From contig DAOVUU010000066.1 of assembly GCA_030632405.1 (NCBI GenBank), positions 1 through 8,898 of the forward strand: a stretch of 8,898 nt of DNA, read 5' to 3'. The stretch comes from Desulfobulbaceae bacterium. Its GTDB lineage: Bacteria > Desulfobacterota > Desulfobulbia > Desulfobulbales > Desulfocapsaceae. The first letter of the stretch is position 1; the number at the start of each line of letters is the position of its first letter. This document shows positions 1 through 7,407 of this stretch, piece by piece. A program made the translations under genes and the position numbers. A model generated the notes under the pieces. The model was given only the letters and a program-made list of their open reading frames with translations. It was not told the DNA's origin and ran no database searches.

Positions 1-534
1 ATGATGTTTACCAGGCCGGAGCTCTTTCACAGCCTGATGGATAAAATCACCCAGTCCACCATTCTCTACCTCCAGGCCCAGGCCAGAGCAGGAGCACAGG
101 CGCTGCAGATTTTTGACAGCTGGGCTGGTGTACTGGCACCTGATGATTTTTCAACCTTTGCCCTCCCCTACGTGCAGAAAATCATAGCCGGCCTGAAGCA
201 GTTTGACATTCCCATTATTTACTTTGCCAATAACGGAGCCACCCTGCTTGATCTCTCTGTGAGCTCAGGAGCTGATGTTATCGGCCTTGACTGGCGTATC
301 AATATCGCCGATGCCATACGGCGTGTCGGTAAAAAAGCTGTACAGGGCAATCTTGACCCGTTTGCTCTGCTGCTCCCCAAAAATGAACTCAGGGCACGAA
401 TTGGCAGACTGCTCCATGATGCCGGTGATGCCCACGGCCATATCTTCAATCTCGGCCACGGTATCCATCAGTTCACACCGCCCGAACAGGCCAAAATAGC
501 GGTCGATGCTGTTCACGAATTAAGCATCAGATAA
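1..534 (+). CDS. hemE: Uroporphyrinogen decarboxylase, C-terminal half (5' end outside window)
   Basis: HemE decarboxylates the four acetate side chains of uroporphyrinogen III to give coproporphyrinogen III, a cytosolic step of heme synthesis. The 177 visible residues match the second half of the family: an LFHSLMDKIT segment near the start, GAQALQIFDSWAGVL around residue 31-45, the GLDWR motif, QGNLDP near residue 114-119, and GHIFNLGHGI near the end, followed by TPPE. The usual length is about 340-350 residues, so roughly 165-170 residues lie before base 1; the ATG at base 1 is internal, not the start. The gene ends with TAA. The related MtaA/MtbA corrinoid methyltransferases share this fold and were considered because of the methylamine genes nearby, but the QGNLDP and NLGHGI motifs fit true HemE better. 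No neighbour suggests a heme operon within the window. Confidence 0.92.
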   Translation: MMFTRPELFHSLMDKITQSTILYLQAQARAGAQALQIFDSWAGVLAPDDFSTFALPYVQKIIAGLKQFDIPIIYFANNGATLLDLSVSSGADVIGLDWRINIADAIRRVGKKAVQGNLDPFALLLPKNELRARIGRLLHDAGDAHGHIFNLGHGIHQFTPPEQAKIAVDAVHELSIR

Positions 535-577
535 AAAATCGATGCTACCTCTTTAATTTAGCCCTTTTTACTTATGG

Positions 578-797
578 AGTTTCCAGTTATCAGTTTTCAG
601 TTGACAGTACAGAAACCCATACCACGAGGTCTAATAGATTTAACTTACTAGTAAATAATCTTTCAGCGATTGGTAGAAAAAGAACTGCGCGGGCAATGGT
701 ATTTTCATTGTATTTGCTATTTTAGACGCAAAACCGATATTAATTATTCTACCCCTACGCGTCTTTACTGATAACTGACAACTGAACACTGGAAACT
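578..797. mobile_element. MITE-like element with 31-bp imperfect terminal inverted repeats
   Basis: The left end (578-608) and the reverse complement of the right end (767-797) match at 26 of 31 positions and share the blocks AGTTTCCAGT, TCAGTT, TCAGTT and CAGT. The ends are built of a short periodic unit, CAGTT followed by two variable bases, repeated about every 7 bp. The 158-bp interior has no open reading frame of note, so this is a non-autonomous element at most. The flanks 568-577 (TTACTTATGG) and 798-807 (TTAGTTATAG) agree at 8 of 10 positions and could be a decayed target duplication. Short repeats of this CAGTT type are, to my knowledge, frequent between genes in many anaerobes and cyanobacteria. 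The parent transposase is unknown. Confidence 0.6.
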
Positions 798-839
798 TTA
801 GTTATAGAGCTGCACCATACATTTTCCCTATGTTGCCAG

Positions 840-857
840 AATAAATATAAATTTATT
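840..857. promoter_or_regulatory. Perfect palindrome upstream of the GntR-type regulator, candidate operator
   Basis: AATAAAT and ATTTATT (7-bp arms, 4-bp centre ATAA) form a perfect inverted repeat that ends about 15 bases before the regulator start codon, just ahead of its ribosome binding site AAAGAG (858-863). FadR/GntR regulators usually bind short palindromes and often repress their own gene, so this is the best operator candidate here. The site is all A/T and could be fortuitous. It does not match the FadR-type TNGTNNNACNA consensus. A weak -35-like TTGCCA lies at 833-838. Confidence 0.3.
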
Positions 858-872
858 AAAGAGATAAGCAAT

Positions 873-1583
873 ATGGCTTACAATACCATGCACCGCAAAC
901 TATACGAATATGTAGAAGAAGAGATAGGGCTGCAAATCATCAAGGGTGAATTCGAACCCGAAAGCACACTGCCCAATGAGGACGCTCTTTGCGCAAAATT
1001 CGGAGTCAGCCGCGGGGTCATACGAGAAGCTATTAAGGTGTTGCAAAAAAAAGGGTTGGTGCTGCCCAGACCAAAAATTGGTACTCAAATTCAACCAAGA
1101 TCCCGGTGGAATCTATTCGACGCTGATGTTTTAGTCTGGACATTAAAAGCGGGACAACAGCTGAAATTCCTTGAAAACATAACTGAAGTTCGGATGATAA
1201 TCGAATCCGAGGCGGCAAAATTGTCGGCTGAACGTGCGACACCGGAAGAAATAACTGAGATACAGGTCCGATTCAATCGGCTGGAAGATATACTGAACAA
1301 TGAGATAGAGTTTAATTACGAGGCATACCTCGAGACTGACATGGACTTTCATTCAGCCATCCTGGAAGCCTCTCATAATGAACTGCTGGCCCAGATAGGG
1401 CGAACCATGCGCCATGCCGTTCAGACAGCACGTCAGGCTGACACCCATGACATTAACATATTACTGGCATCCCAACCATTCCATGCTGCTGTCATAAAAG
1501 CAATTGCCCATAAAGATCCGGAAAGAGCTTACACCGCCACCAGCAATATGTTCGATCAATTATGGAAGGATATTCCGGTATGA
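873..1583 (+). CDS. GntR-family transcriptional regulator, FadR/DgoR type with FCD domain
   Basis: This 236-residue cytosolic DNA-binding protein has a winged helix-turn-helix at about residues 8-75 (LPNEDALCAKFGVSRGVIREA, the typical GntR recognition region) and an all-helical FCD ligand domain from about 95 to 230. The linker RWNLFDADVLVW (78-89) resembles the DgoR branch, whose members respond to sugar acids. Likely FCD metal ligands are D156 and H160 (DMDFH) plus H204, with H181 as a possible fourth. The ATG at 873 follows AAAGAG at good spacing. The gene is alone on its strand and converges on pta, with 11 bases between the two stop codons. Its effector and targets cannot be told from sequence. 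It could control the methylamine genes to the right, but nothing here shows it. An A8 run at about 1045-1052 does not break the frame. Confidence 0.9.
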   Translation: MAYNTMHRKLYEYVEEEIGLQIIKGEFEPESTLPNEDALCAKFGVSRGVIREAIKVLQKKGLVLPRPKIGTQIQPRSRWNLFDADVLVWTLKAGQQLKFLENITEVRMIIESEAAKLSAERATPEEITEIQVRFNRLEDILNNEIEFNYEAYLETDMDFHSAILEASHNELLAQIGRTMRHAVQTARQADTHDINILLASQPFHAAVIKAIAHKDPERAYTATSNMFDQLWKDIPV

Positions 1584-1594
1584 ATCAATTTTCC

Positions 1595-3724
1595 TCAACC
1601 GACTAGGGAACTCCCCGTTTTATACGCCTGAGCCTGTACAGCTGTGATGGCAACTGTATTAACGATATCGGGAACGACACAACCGCGACTCAGGTCATTC
1701 ACAGGTTTTCTCAGGCCCTGGAGAATCGGCCCGATGACAACAGCACCGGCAGATCGCTGCACCGCCTTGTAGGTGTTATTTCCGGTATTCAGATCAGGAA
1801 AGATAAAGACTGTTGCTCTGCCAGCGACCTTGCTTTCGGGCATTTTTGTCCTGGCCACTACTGGATCAACCGCTGCATCGTACTGTATAGGCCCTTCAAT
1901 CTCCAGGTCAGGATAGAGCACAGCCGCCTTCTCCAGCGCAATTTCAGTAGCCTTTCTTACCTTCTCCACCTGTAAACCTTTACCGGACCTGCCGGAAGAG
2001 TACGATAACATTGCAACCCGGGGAATAATGCCGAACAGCTGTGCTGTCTGGGCTGAGCTGAGCGCAATTTCCGCAAGCTGTTCAGCAGTCGGAACGGGAT
2101 TAACTGCACAATCACCATAGGCCAGTACTCTGTCGTCGAGACACATAAGTATGACACTGGAAACCACAGAACATTCCGGTGTGGTCTTAATAAATTGAAA
2201 GGCCGGGCGAATGGTATCCGCTGTGGTGTGAACAGCACCTGATACCATCCCATCCGCATGACCTTTATATATCATCATGGAGCCGTAATAATTACAGTCA
2301 TCCATAATGTCCCAGGCATTGTCCAGAGTGATCCCTTTATCCTTCCTCAACTCATAATAGGTCCGGACATAGTCTTCGAAAAAAGGTGACTTCCTCGGCT
2401 CAATAATAGTCGCATTCTCCAGATGTAATCCGAGACTGCTGATCCGCTCCCTCACCTTGTCTTCAGAACCAATCAAGGTTACATCAACCACCTCCCGGCG
2501 CAGGAGTATTTCTGTTGCCCGCAATACCCGGTCATCTTCCCCTTCCGGGAGTACAATGTGCCGTTTATCGACCTTTGCGCGCTGTAACAGCTGGGACTCA
2601 AACATCTTTGGCGTGACCATTGTTGTTTTGGTCTGAATAATTTTATCACTCAATTCTTCCGTATGAATATGTCTTTCGAAGACAGCGAGAGCCTGGATGA
2701 TTTTCCTCGTGTTATCAGGGGTAATAGAAGCATGCACCTTATCGACACGGATAGCAGCCTGATAGGTGTTTTCGCTGACGGAAATAATCGGCACTGTATC
2801 CTGAAACCCCTCTATAACCTTTTGAACTGGAGCCTCAGGCACCAGTCCACCGGTTAACATTATGCCGGAAATATTGGGCATGGTTCTCGACTGAACTGCT
2901 GCCAGGCAGGCAAGAACAACATCGGAACGGTCACCCGGCGTAATAATAAGGCAACCGTAATCAATGCGCTCAAGTAGATTCCGTAACTGCATCGCAGCAA
3001 TCGTAAATTTTCGTATATGCCGCGTCAGGTTTGCTGCACCATAAAGAATCTCTGCATCAAGCAGTCGTGCAACTTCACCTACGGAAGGGTTGCCAAGGTT
3101 ATCATCATCTGGAATCACATATATCAACTGCCCCACGCCTATATTTTTTTCAGAAAATCTCTCCTCAATCGCTTTGAGATAGTCAGGATCAACCCGGTTA
3201 ACAACAGTGGCCACAATATCGCATTTTCGGGTTTCAAGGGATTCATGGTAAACTTTAACCGATCTGACCACATCCTCAGGACTCTTCTTTTTCCCGCCTG
3301 CAACAAGAACTACGGGACATCCGAGGTTAGTGATTATATCCGCATTGATATCAAAATCAAAAGAGGCTGTTGCACCCTCAAGTTCAACCCCCCCACAGAG
3401 AACAAAATCCGATTTATTCACCAGCTGGTTGTATTTACCCATTATTCCATCGAGGAACTCTGCGTTTTTCCCCATGGATAACAAATGATTAGCCTCCTTA
3501 ACAGTGTAACCGTACATTTCTTCATACTCAGTGGGAAGATTATACTGATTCCTAATTAGATTGATTGTGTTATCACGCTCACCACTACCATGATCAACAT
3601 CAATGAGCGGCCTGAAAAAAGCGACCTTGTCGATATTTCGTGTTAAAAGTTCCATCAGCCCAAGGATAATCGCTGATTTCCCACTGCGCGGCTCTGTCGC
3701 TGCTACATATAATTTATTTGCCAT
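1595..3724 (-). CDS. pta: Phosphate acetyltransferase, long form with BioD-like and DRTGG domains
   Basis: Pta interconverts acetyl-CoA plus phosphate and acetyl phosphate plus CoA, in the cytosol. At 709 residues it is the long three-domain form. An N-terminal P-loop NTPase/BioD-like domain (about 1-200) carries EPRSGKSA at 11-18, a DRTGG regulatory domain covers about 215-325, and the catalytic PTA/PTB domain runs from about 372 to the end. The catalytic domain shows LPEGEDDRVLRAT at its start, YSSGRSGKG, FPDLNTGNNTYKAVQRSAGA, and GPILQGLRKPVNDLSRGC near the C-terminus. The ATG follows AGAGGA at 4-base spacing. Acetate kinase, its usual partner, is not in the window. In a sulfate reducer the pair can yield ATP from acetyl-CoA or activate acetate; the direction here is unknown. 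It lies 179 bases from the transporter gene upstream, so it probably has its own promoter. Confidence 0.96.
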   Translation of the reverse strand: MANKLYVAATEPRSGKSAIILGLMELLTRNIDKVAFFRPLIDVDHGSGERDNTINLIRNQYNLPTEYEEMYGYTVKEANHLLSMGKNAEFLDGIMGKYNQLVNKSDFVLCGGVELEGATASFDFDINADIITNLGCPVVLVAGGKKKSPEDVVRSVKVYHESLETRKCDIVATVVNRVDPDYLKAIEERFSEKNIGVGQLIYVIPDDDNLGNPSVGEVARLLDAEILYGAANLTRHIRKFTIAAMQLRNLLERIDYGCLIITPGDRSDVVLACLAAVQSRTMPNISGIMLTGGLVPEAPVQKVIEGFQDTVPIISVSENTYQAAIRVDKVHASITPDNTRKIIQALAVFERHIHTEELSDKIIQTKTTMVTPKMFESQLLQRAKVDKRHIVLPEGEDDRVLRATEILLRREVVDVTLIGSEDKVRERISSLGLHLENATIIEPRKSPFFEDYVRTYYELRKDKGITLDNAWDIMDDCNYYGSMMIYKGHADGMVSGAVHTTADTIRPAFQFIKTTPECSVVSSVILMCLDDRVLAYGDCAVNPVPTAEQLAEIALSSAQTAQLFGIIPRVAMLSYSSGRSGKGLQVEKVRKATEIALEKAAVLYPDLEIEGPIQYDAAVDPVVARTKMPESKVAGRATVFIFPDLNTGNNTYKAVQRSAGAVVIGPILQGLRKPVNDLSRGCVVPDIVNTVAITAVQAQAYKTGSSLVG

Positions 3725-3766
3725 AGTTTCCTCTAATCCACATGACTCATGATTTTTCTGACATGA

Positions 3767-3794
3767 ATTATGGAGAATTGAACCTGCTGTGAAA
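3767..3794 (-). promoter_or_regulatory. Possible sigma70-type promoter for pta
   Basis: On the minus strand TTTCAC (3789-3794) and CATAAT (3767-3772) are separated by 16 bases and lie 43-70 bases before the pta start codon. The match to consensus is only moderate. It is proposed because pta needs a promoter within the 179-base gap if the upstream operon terminates there. Confidence 0.22.
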
Positions 3795-3831
3795 TGCGGA
3801 GCGACCCTTCTAAACGGAATCCAATTTAATG

Positions 3832-3844
3832 CCCCTTTGAGGGG
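3832..3844 (-). terminator. Small GC hairpin after the transporter gene, weak terminator candidate
   Basis: On the minus strand CCCCT-CAA-AGGGG forms a 5-bp stem with a 3-base loop, 60 bases past the transporter stop codon. It is followed by CATTAAATT rather than a clean run of T, so intrinsic termination would be inefficient. It is the only compact hairpin I see between the transporter gene and pta. Confidence 0.25.
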
Positions 3845-3903
3845 TACAGTAACGATGATTATTCAGTTATACAACGGCTGTCTGCAGCATCTTTTTGATT
3901 TTT

Positions 3904-4770
3904 TCACCTTTCCTGTTTGACCTGGCTGATATAAACACCTGCCATTACCACTAAAGCGGCCATGCATTGGGCCGGAGTGAATGTCTCGTCAAGAATCATC
4001 CAGCTCATAATAGCCGTAAAAACCGGAATGAGATTCACATACAGTGTGGCTTGACTGGCCGACACAAGTTTAATTGCGTAGTTGTACAGCCCATAGGCGC
4101 CCAGCGTAACAACGGCTCCCAGATATACCACAGCCAGAGTCGACACTGTGTCAAAATGTGTTGGCTGACTCGTGCCGGGAAGAAAAAGAAAAGGGAAAAA
4201 GAATACACAACCTACGATAGCCTGCATTGCTGTGAAAAAAAAAGGTGAATAACGGTTGATAAGATGTTTAAGGGCGATAATATACCCTGTTACGGAGACC
4301 ATTGCCAAAAACTCATAGAAATTTCCCAGTACCGGATTGGGTGCGTCAGCAGTTGGCGTTGACTCCAAAGTCAACCAGCATACCCCGAAAATCGCCACCA
4401 AACCACCAAACCATGACCTCCACTTCACCACTTCTTTCAGCAGGATCGAGGCGGCCACCATAACGAGAATGGGCAGCATGGCCGTCATCATACCGGCCTG
4501 GGCGGCAGTGGTGTTTTCAACCGCCATCGCCTCAAAAGTGAAAGAAAGACATGGCTCACAAAGGAACATAAAGAGAAGGAGTTTATAATCTCCGGCCCGA
4601 TATTCAATAGAGCGGTACAGCCGTTTGCCAAACGCCAGGAAACAGAGTGTTGCCACAGACATACGCCCGAAGACCACCACCATGGGATCATATTCCAAAA
4701 AGGCAATTTTCAGAGCTATAAATGAACTCGCCCAGAGAATCATGGCCAGCAACAGAGCAACAGCAGGCAA
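3904..4770 (-). CDS. EamA/DMT-superfamily membrane transporter
   Basis: This is an inner-membrane protein of about 288 residues with ten predicted hydrophobic segments in two EamA repeats (about 3-130 and 147-281). It shows the family pattern of LWASSFIALKIA in helix 1, NTTAAQAGMMTAMLPILVMVAA in the first repeat, and ASQATLYVNLIPVFTAIMSWMILDE in the second. Most relatives export or import small metabolites, and the substrate cannot be read from sequence. It is third in a minus-strand run after mttB and the flavin dehydrogenase, 30 bases past the latter's stop, so co-transcription is likely. The start is uncertain. TTG at 4768-4770 fits the family N-terminus but lacks a good ribosome binding site. 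The frame stays open up to the TGA of the upstream gene, so an upstream start such as ATT (4789-4791) is possible. A 9-base T run in the coding strand (4235-4243) encodes part of FFF and is in frame. Confidence 0.88.
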   Translation of the reverse strand: MPAVALLLAMILWASSFIALKIAFLEYDPMVVVFGRMSVATLCFLAFGKRLYRSIEYRAGDYKLLLFMFLCEPCLSFTFEAMAVENTTAAQAGMMTAMLPILVMVAASILLKEVVKWRSWFGGLVAIFGVCWLTLESTPTADAPNPVLGNFYEFLAMVSVTGYIIALKHLINRYSPFFFTAMQAIVGCVFFFPFLFLPGTSQPTHFDTVSTLAVVYLGAVVTLGAYGLYNYAIKLVSASQATLYVNLIPVFTAIMSWMILDETFTPAQCMAALVVMAGVYISQVKQER

Positions 4771-4800
4771 AGAATCTTTAAATCGAAAAATTGAATCCTC

Positions 4801-7266
4801 TCAGGCTTTAATCTTTTTCATATCCGGATCATAGAGCGGCTTCAGTGAAACTTCCGCAGGATATATGTTGCCGGCAATATTTATTTCCCATTTTCCTTCA
4901 GAAATATACGCTTCATTTACTGCTTCATCCGCCTCGATCATAAAGAGCCCGGCTGCTCCCCCAAGTGTATAGCAGTAAGATCCTGATCTGACATACCCTG
5001 CATTTTTACCGTTTCTGGTGATCACCTCGGCATGGTACAGTAATGGCTCGGGATCTTTTACCAGTACCTGAGCCAGACGTCTTTTCAGATCACCTTCAGC
5101 TTTTTTCTTAACACATGCATCCCTGCCGATAAATCCCGATGGTTTATTCAGTTTAATCGTAAAACCAAGCCCGGTTTCATAGGGATCATCGGTGTTGTCC
5201 ATGTCATGCCCGTAATCCCGATACCCTTTTTCCATTCTTAAACTTCCCAGCGCTTTCAATCCGGCATGGGAAAGATTAAATTTTCTGCCTGCTTCAACAA
5301 TAGTATCATAGACATGAACTGCCTGCTCAGTCGGGATGTACAATTCATACCCAAGCTCACCAAGATAGGTCATTCGAACACAGATTGCCCGGCCATACCC
5401 GATGGCAATTTCTTCAACATGTCTATAGGGAAATTGTTCGTTGGATACATCCGCCATGGTGATGGATTGCAACAATTCCCGGGATTTTGGACCTTGAATA
5501 TTCAACTGGGCATAGGCGGATGTCATATCTGTTACAAAGGCGTGGGCGTCATCCGGTATATGTCTTTTCAACCAGATTTCGGCATGTCGGTGCATGGTAT
5601 CTGTAACAACGACCAGAAATTTATCTTCTTCAAGTTTTGCAACCGTTAAATCAGCTTCAAGTTTTCCATCTTCGTTCAGCCAGGGTGTATAAGTGATCTG
5701 ATTGATTTTTTCATCAACATCGTTGGCAGAAATATAGTTTAACACACTTCCGGCATCACGACCCTGTACCATAAATTTTGACATAAATGACATATCCATA
5801 AGGATAACATTTTCCCGGGCTGCCTTATGTTCTGCCTCCCAGAAAGGAAACCACTCTTCCTTACCCCAGGAATAGGTTTCAATTTCAGCTTTACAGCCCT
5901 CTGAAGCAAACCAGTCGGCACCTTCCCAGCCACTGACATCCTTGAAATAGGCCCCCTGATTCTTCAGGCGATGATAGATAGCCGACTTTTTAGCACCCCG
6001 TGCTGTTTTCATGGATTTATATGGATAATGACATTGATAAACCATACCAAGGGATTCGACTGTTCTATGCCTTCTATATTCAGGATTATTTTGAAAGGTA
6101 TGTAAACGATCAATGTTAAACCCGGTAATGTCGACATCGGGTTTCCCATTCATTATCCAGTGAGCCATCATTTTGCCCAGACCCGGTCCCATAATAATAC
6201 CCACTGAATTTAATCCGGCTGTTACAAAGTAATTCTTTAACTCAGGCGCCTCACCAATAATTGCCTGAAGATCAGCAGTAAAACTTTCCGGACCGCAGAA
6301 AAATTTTCTGATGCCGGTCTCTTTTGATATTGGAACTCGTGACATGGCTTTTTCAAGAAATGGCCCCATCCTATCCCAGTCCGGCTCAATTTCACCAAAG
6401 GAAAAGGTCTCCGGTACTCTATCAATTTTCCATGGCGCACATTTTGGTTCAAACAGACCAATCATCAACCCACCTACTTCCTCTCTATAATATCCATAGT
6501 GAGACGGATCCTCGAGTATCGGCATGTTTTGAGGAATATCAGCTATCTCTTCTGTGATCAGGTAATAATGTTCTGCCGCCTGATTGGGAATATTAACACC
6601 GGCATCATCTCCTAACTGCCGGGCCCACATTCCCGCACAATTGACGACAATATCAGCCTGAATATCACCATGAACTGTTTTCACGCCGGTAACAATTCCG
6701 TTCTTCTTAGTAATTCCAGTGGAGGCAACACCTTCAATGATATTAACCCCCTGGTTGCGGGCACCTTTGGCCAGAGCTATGGTTGCATCAACAGGATTGA
6801 CACGCCCGTCCTCTTTTACATAAAACCCGGCCAGCAGATCATCTACCCTGGCCAGTGGAAATAGATCCTTGATTTCTTTAGGTGAAATTTCATTCACATC
6901 AATTCCGCAGTAGCGGTTAAAGGCAGCCACCCGGCGATATTCTTCCAGACGGTCCCTGTTGCTGGCAGCTTCAATAAATCCAATCGGGCTGAATCCTGAA
7001 GACAGCCCGGTTTCAGCCTCCAGATTGTTATAGAGATCCCGGCCATACAGACGCATTTCAGACGCTGTTTCAGACAGGGACCCAAATGTCACCATCAGCC
7101 CTGCTGCATGCCAGGTTGTACCGGCTGTTAATTCGCTCTGTTCCAGCAGCACAACATCTTTACAGCCCATATGGCCCAGATGGTAAGCAATCGAGCAACC
7201 CATGATACCACCACCAATAATCACAACTTTGGCGTGTTTTGGCAGACTTATATTCTTTGTTTCCAT
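4801..7266 (-). CDS. Dimethylglycine/sarcosine dehydrogenase-like FAD- and folate-dependent enzyme
   Basis: Family members oxidatively remove an N-methyl group from dimethylglycine or sarcosine. The flavin domain makes the iminium/C1 intermediate and the T-protein-like domain passes it to tetrahydrofolate as methylene-THF. The 821-residue protein has the family's full architecture. A DAO-type FAD domain covers about 12-375, with GGGIMG at 18-23, E42 at the end of beta-2, and TWHAAG at 51-56 whose H53 matches the histidine that carries covalent FAD in dimethylglycine dehydrogenase. An FAO_M-like middle follows, then GCV_T and GCV_T C-terminal domains from about 430 (MDMSFMSKFMV, SANDV, LGELGYELYIPTE, MEKGYRDYGHDMDNTDDPYETGLGF). 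No signal peptide is seen, so it is cytosolic. The ATG has AAAAGGAA at 5-base spacing. Substrate (dimethylglycine versus sarcosine or another methylated amine) is not resolved. It lies between mttB and a transporter in the same orientation, which suggests methylated-amine catabolism. Confidence 0.9.
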   Translation of the reverse strand: METKNISLPKHAKVVIIGGGIMGCSIAYHLGHMGCKDVVLLEQSELTAGTTWHAAGLMVTFGSLSETASEMRLYGRDLYNNLEAETGLSSGFSPIGFIEAASNRDRLEEYRRVAAFNRYCGIDVNEISPKEIKDLFPLARVDDLLAGFYVKEDGRVNPVDATIALAKGARNQGVNIIEGVASTGITKKNGIVTGVKTVHGDIQADIVVNCAGMWARQLGDDAGVNIPNQAAEHYYLITEEIADIPQNMPILEDPSHYGYYREEVGGLMIGLFEPKCAPWKIDRVPETFSFGEIEPDWDRMGPFLEKAMSRVPISKETGIRKFFCGPESFTADLQAIIGEAPELKNYFVTAGLNSVGIIMGPGLGKMMAHWIMNGKPDVDITGFNIDRLHTFQNNPEYRRHRTVESLGMVYQCHYPYKSMKTARGAKKSAIYHRLKNQGAYFKDVSGWEGADWFASEGCKAEIETYSWGKEEWFPFWEAEHKAARENVILMDMSFMSKFMVQGRDAGSVLNYISANDVDEKINQITYTPWLNEDGKLEADLTVAKLEEDKFLVVVTDTMHRHAEIWLKRHIPDDAHAFVTDMTSAYAQLNIQGPKSRELLQSITMADVSNEQFPYRHVEEIAIGYGRAICVRMTYLGELGYELYIPTEQAVHVYDTIVEAGRKFNLSHAGLKALGSLRMEKGYRDYGHDMDNTDDPYETGLGFTIKLNKPSGFIGRDACVKKKAEGDLKRRLAQVLVKDPEPLLYHAEVITRNGKNAGYVRSGSYCYTLGGAAGLFMIEADEAVNEAYISEGKWEINIAGNIYPAEVSLKPLYDPDMKKIKA

Positions 7267-7271
7267 TGGTA

Positions 7272-7279
7272 TTCCTTTT
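7272..7279 (-). promoter_or_regulatory. Ribosome binding site of the flavin dehydrogenase, also one copy of a target duplication
   Basis: AAAAGGAA on the minus strand ends 5 bases before the ATG at 7264-7266. The same 8 bases occur at 7387-7394 on the other side of the 107-bp inverted-repeat element, so this site is also the target duplication of that insertion. Confidence 0.7.
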
Positions 7280-7386
7280 GTAACTATTCAGCCGGAATTA
7301 CATATAGTATCGGAAGTATCAGATGTTCGCTTTGAGGGACGCCTGATACTTCCTTCTTGCTGAGTTTATCCTACCTGAATAGTTAC
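7280..7386. mobile_element. 107-bp MITE, IS66-like ends with 8-bp target duplication
   Basis: The ends are perfect 12-bp inverted repeats (7280-7291 and 7375-7386; outward end GTAACTATTCAG). They are flanked exactly by an 8-bp direct repeat TTCCTTTT (7272-7279 and 7387-7394). A second perfect 11-bp inverted repeat, GGAAGTATCAG / CTGATACTTCC (7312-7322, 7343-7353), lies inside with a 20-base loop. There is no coding capacity. IS66-family elements are known for termini starting with GTAA and for 8-bp duplications, so a non-autonomous IS66 derivative is the best reading; no parent copy is in the window. The element sits in the mttB-dehydrogenase junction and its transcript would fold into nested stems. 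Confidence 0.75.
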
Positions 7387-7407
7387 TTCCTTTTTAAAAC
7401 TCATTAT

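Larger units (their letters stand above)
535..872. other. Gene-free stretch between hemE and the GntR regulator
   Basis: This 338-base AT-rich stretch has no convincing coding region. It holds a MITE-like element with inverted ends (about 578-797), and downstream of that the presumed promoter, operator and ribosome binding site of the GntR-type regulator gene. No clear rho-independent terminator is visible after hemE. Confidence 0.7.

Noticed and set aside
1..534. MtaA/MtbA-type methylcobamide methyltransferase instead of HemE
   Set aside because: The fold is shared, but QGNLDP, GLDWR and GHIFNLGHGI are typical of uroporphyrinogen decarboxylase.
3017..3481. 154-residue plus-strand open frame
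   Set aside because: It is antisense to the well-supported pta gene and shows no recognisable domain.
4235..4243. Nine-base homopolymer in the transporter as a phase-variation switch
   Set aside because: It encodes phenylalanines within a membrane helix and is in frame. A single run of nine is not enough evidence for a switch.
4801..4803. TGA between the dehydrogenase and transporter frames read as selenocysteine
   Set aside because: Both proteins are complete by family length on either side of it, and no SECIS-like hairpin is evident after it.
5266..5649. 127-residue plus-strand open frame
   Set aside because: It is antisense to the dehydrogenase gene, whose family motifs cover this stretch.
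7366..7404. 12-residue open frame after the mttB stop
   Set aside because: It has no ribosome binding site and runs from the old junction into the inserted 107-bp element, so it is a by-product of the insertion.
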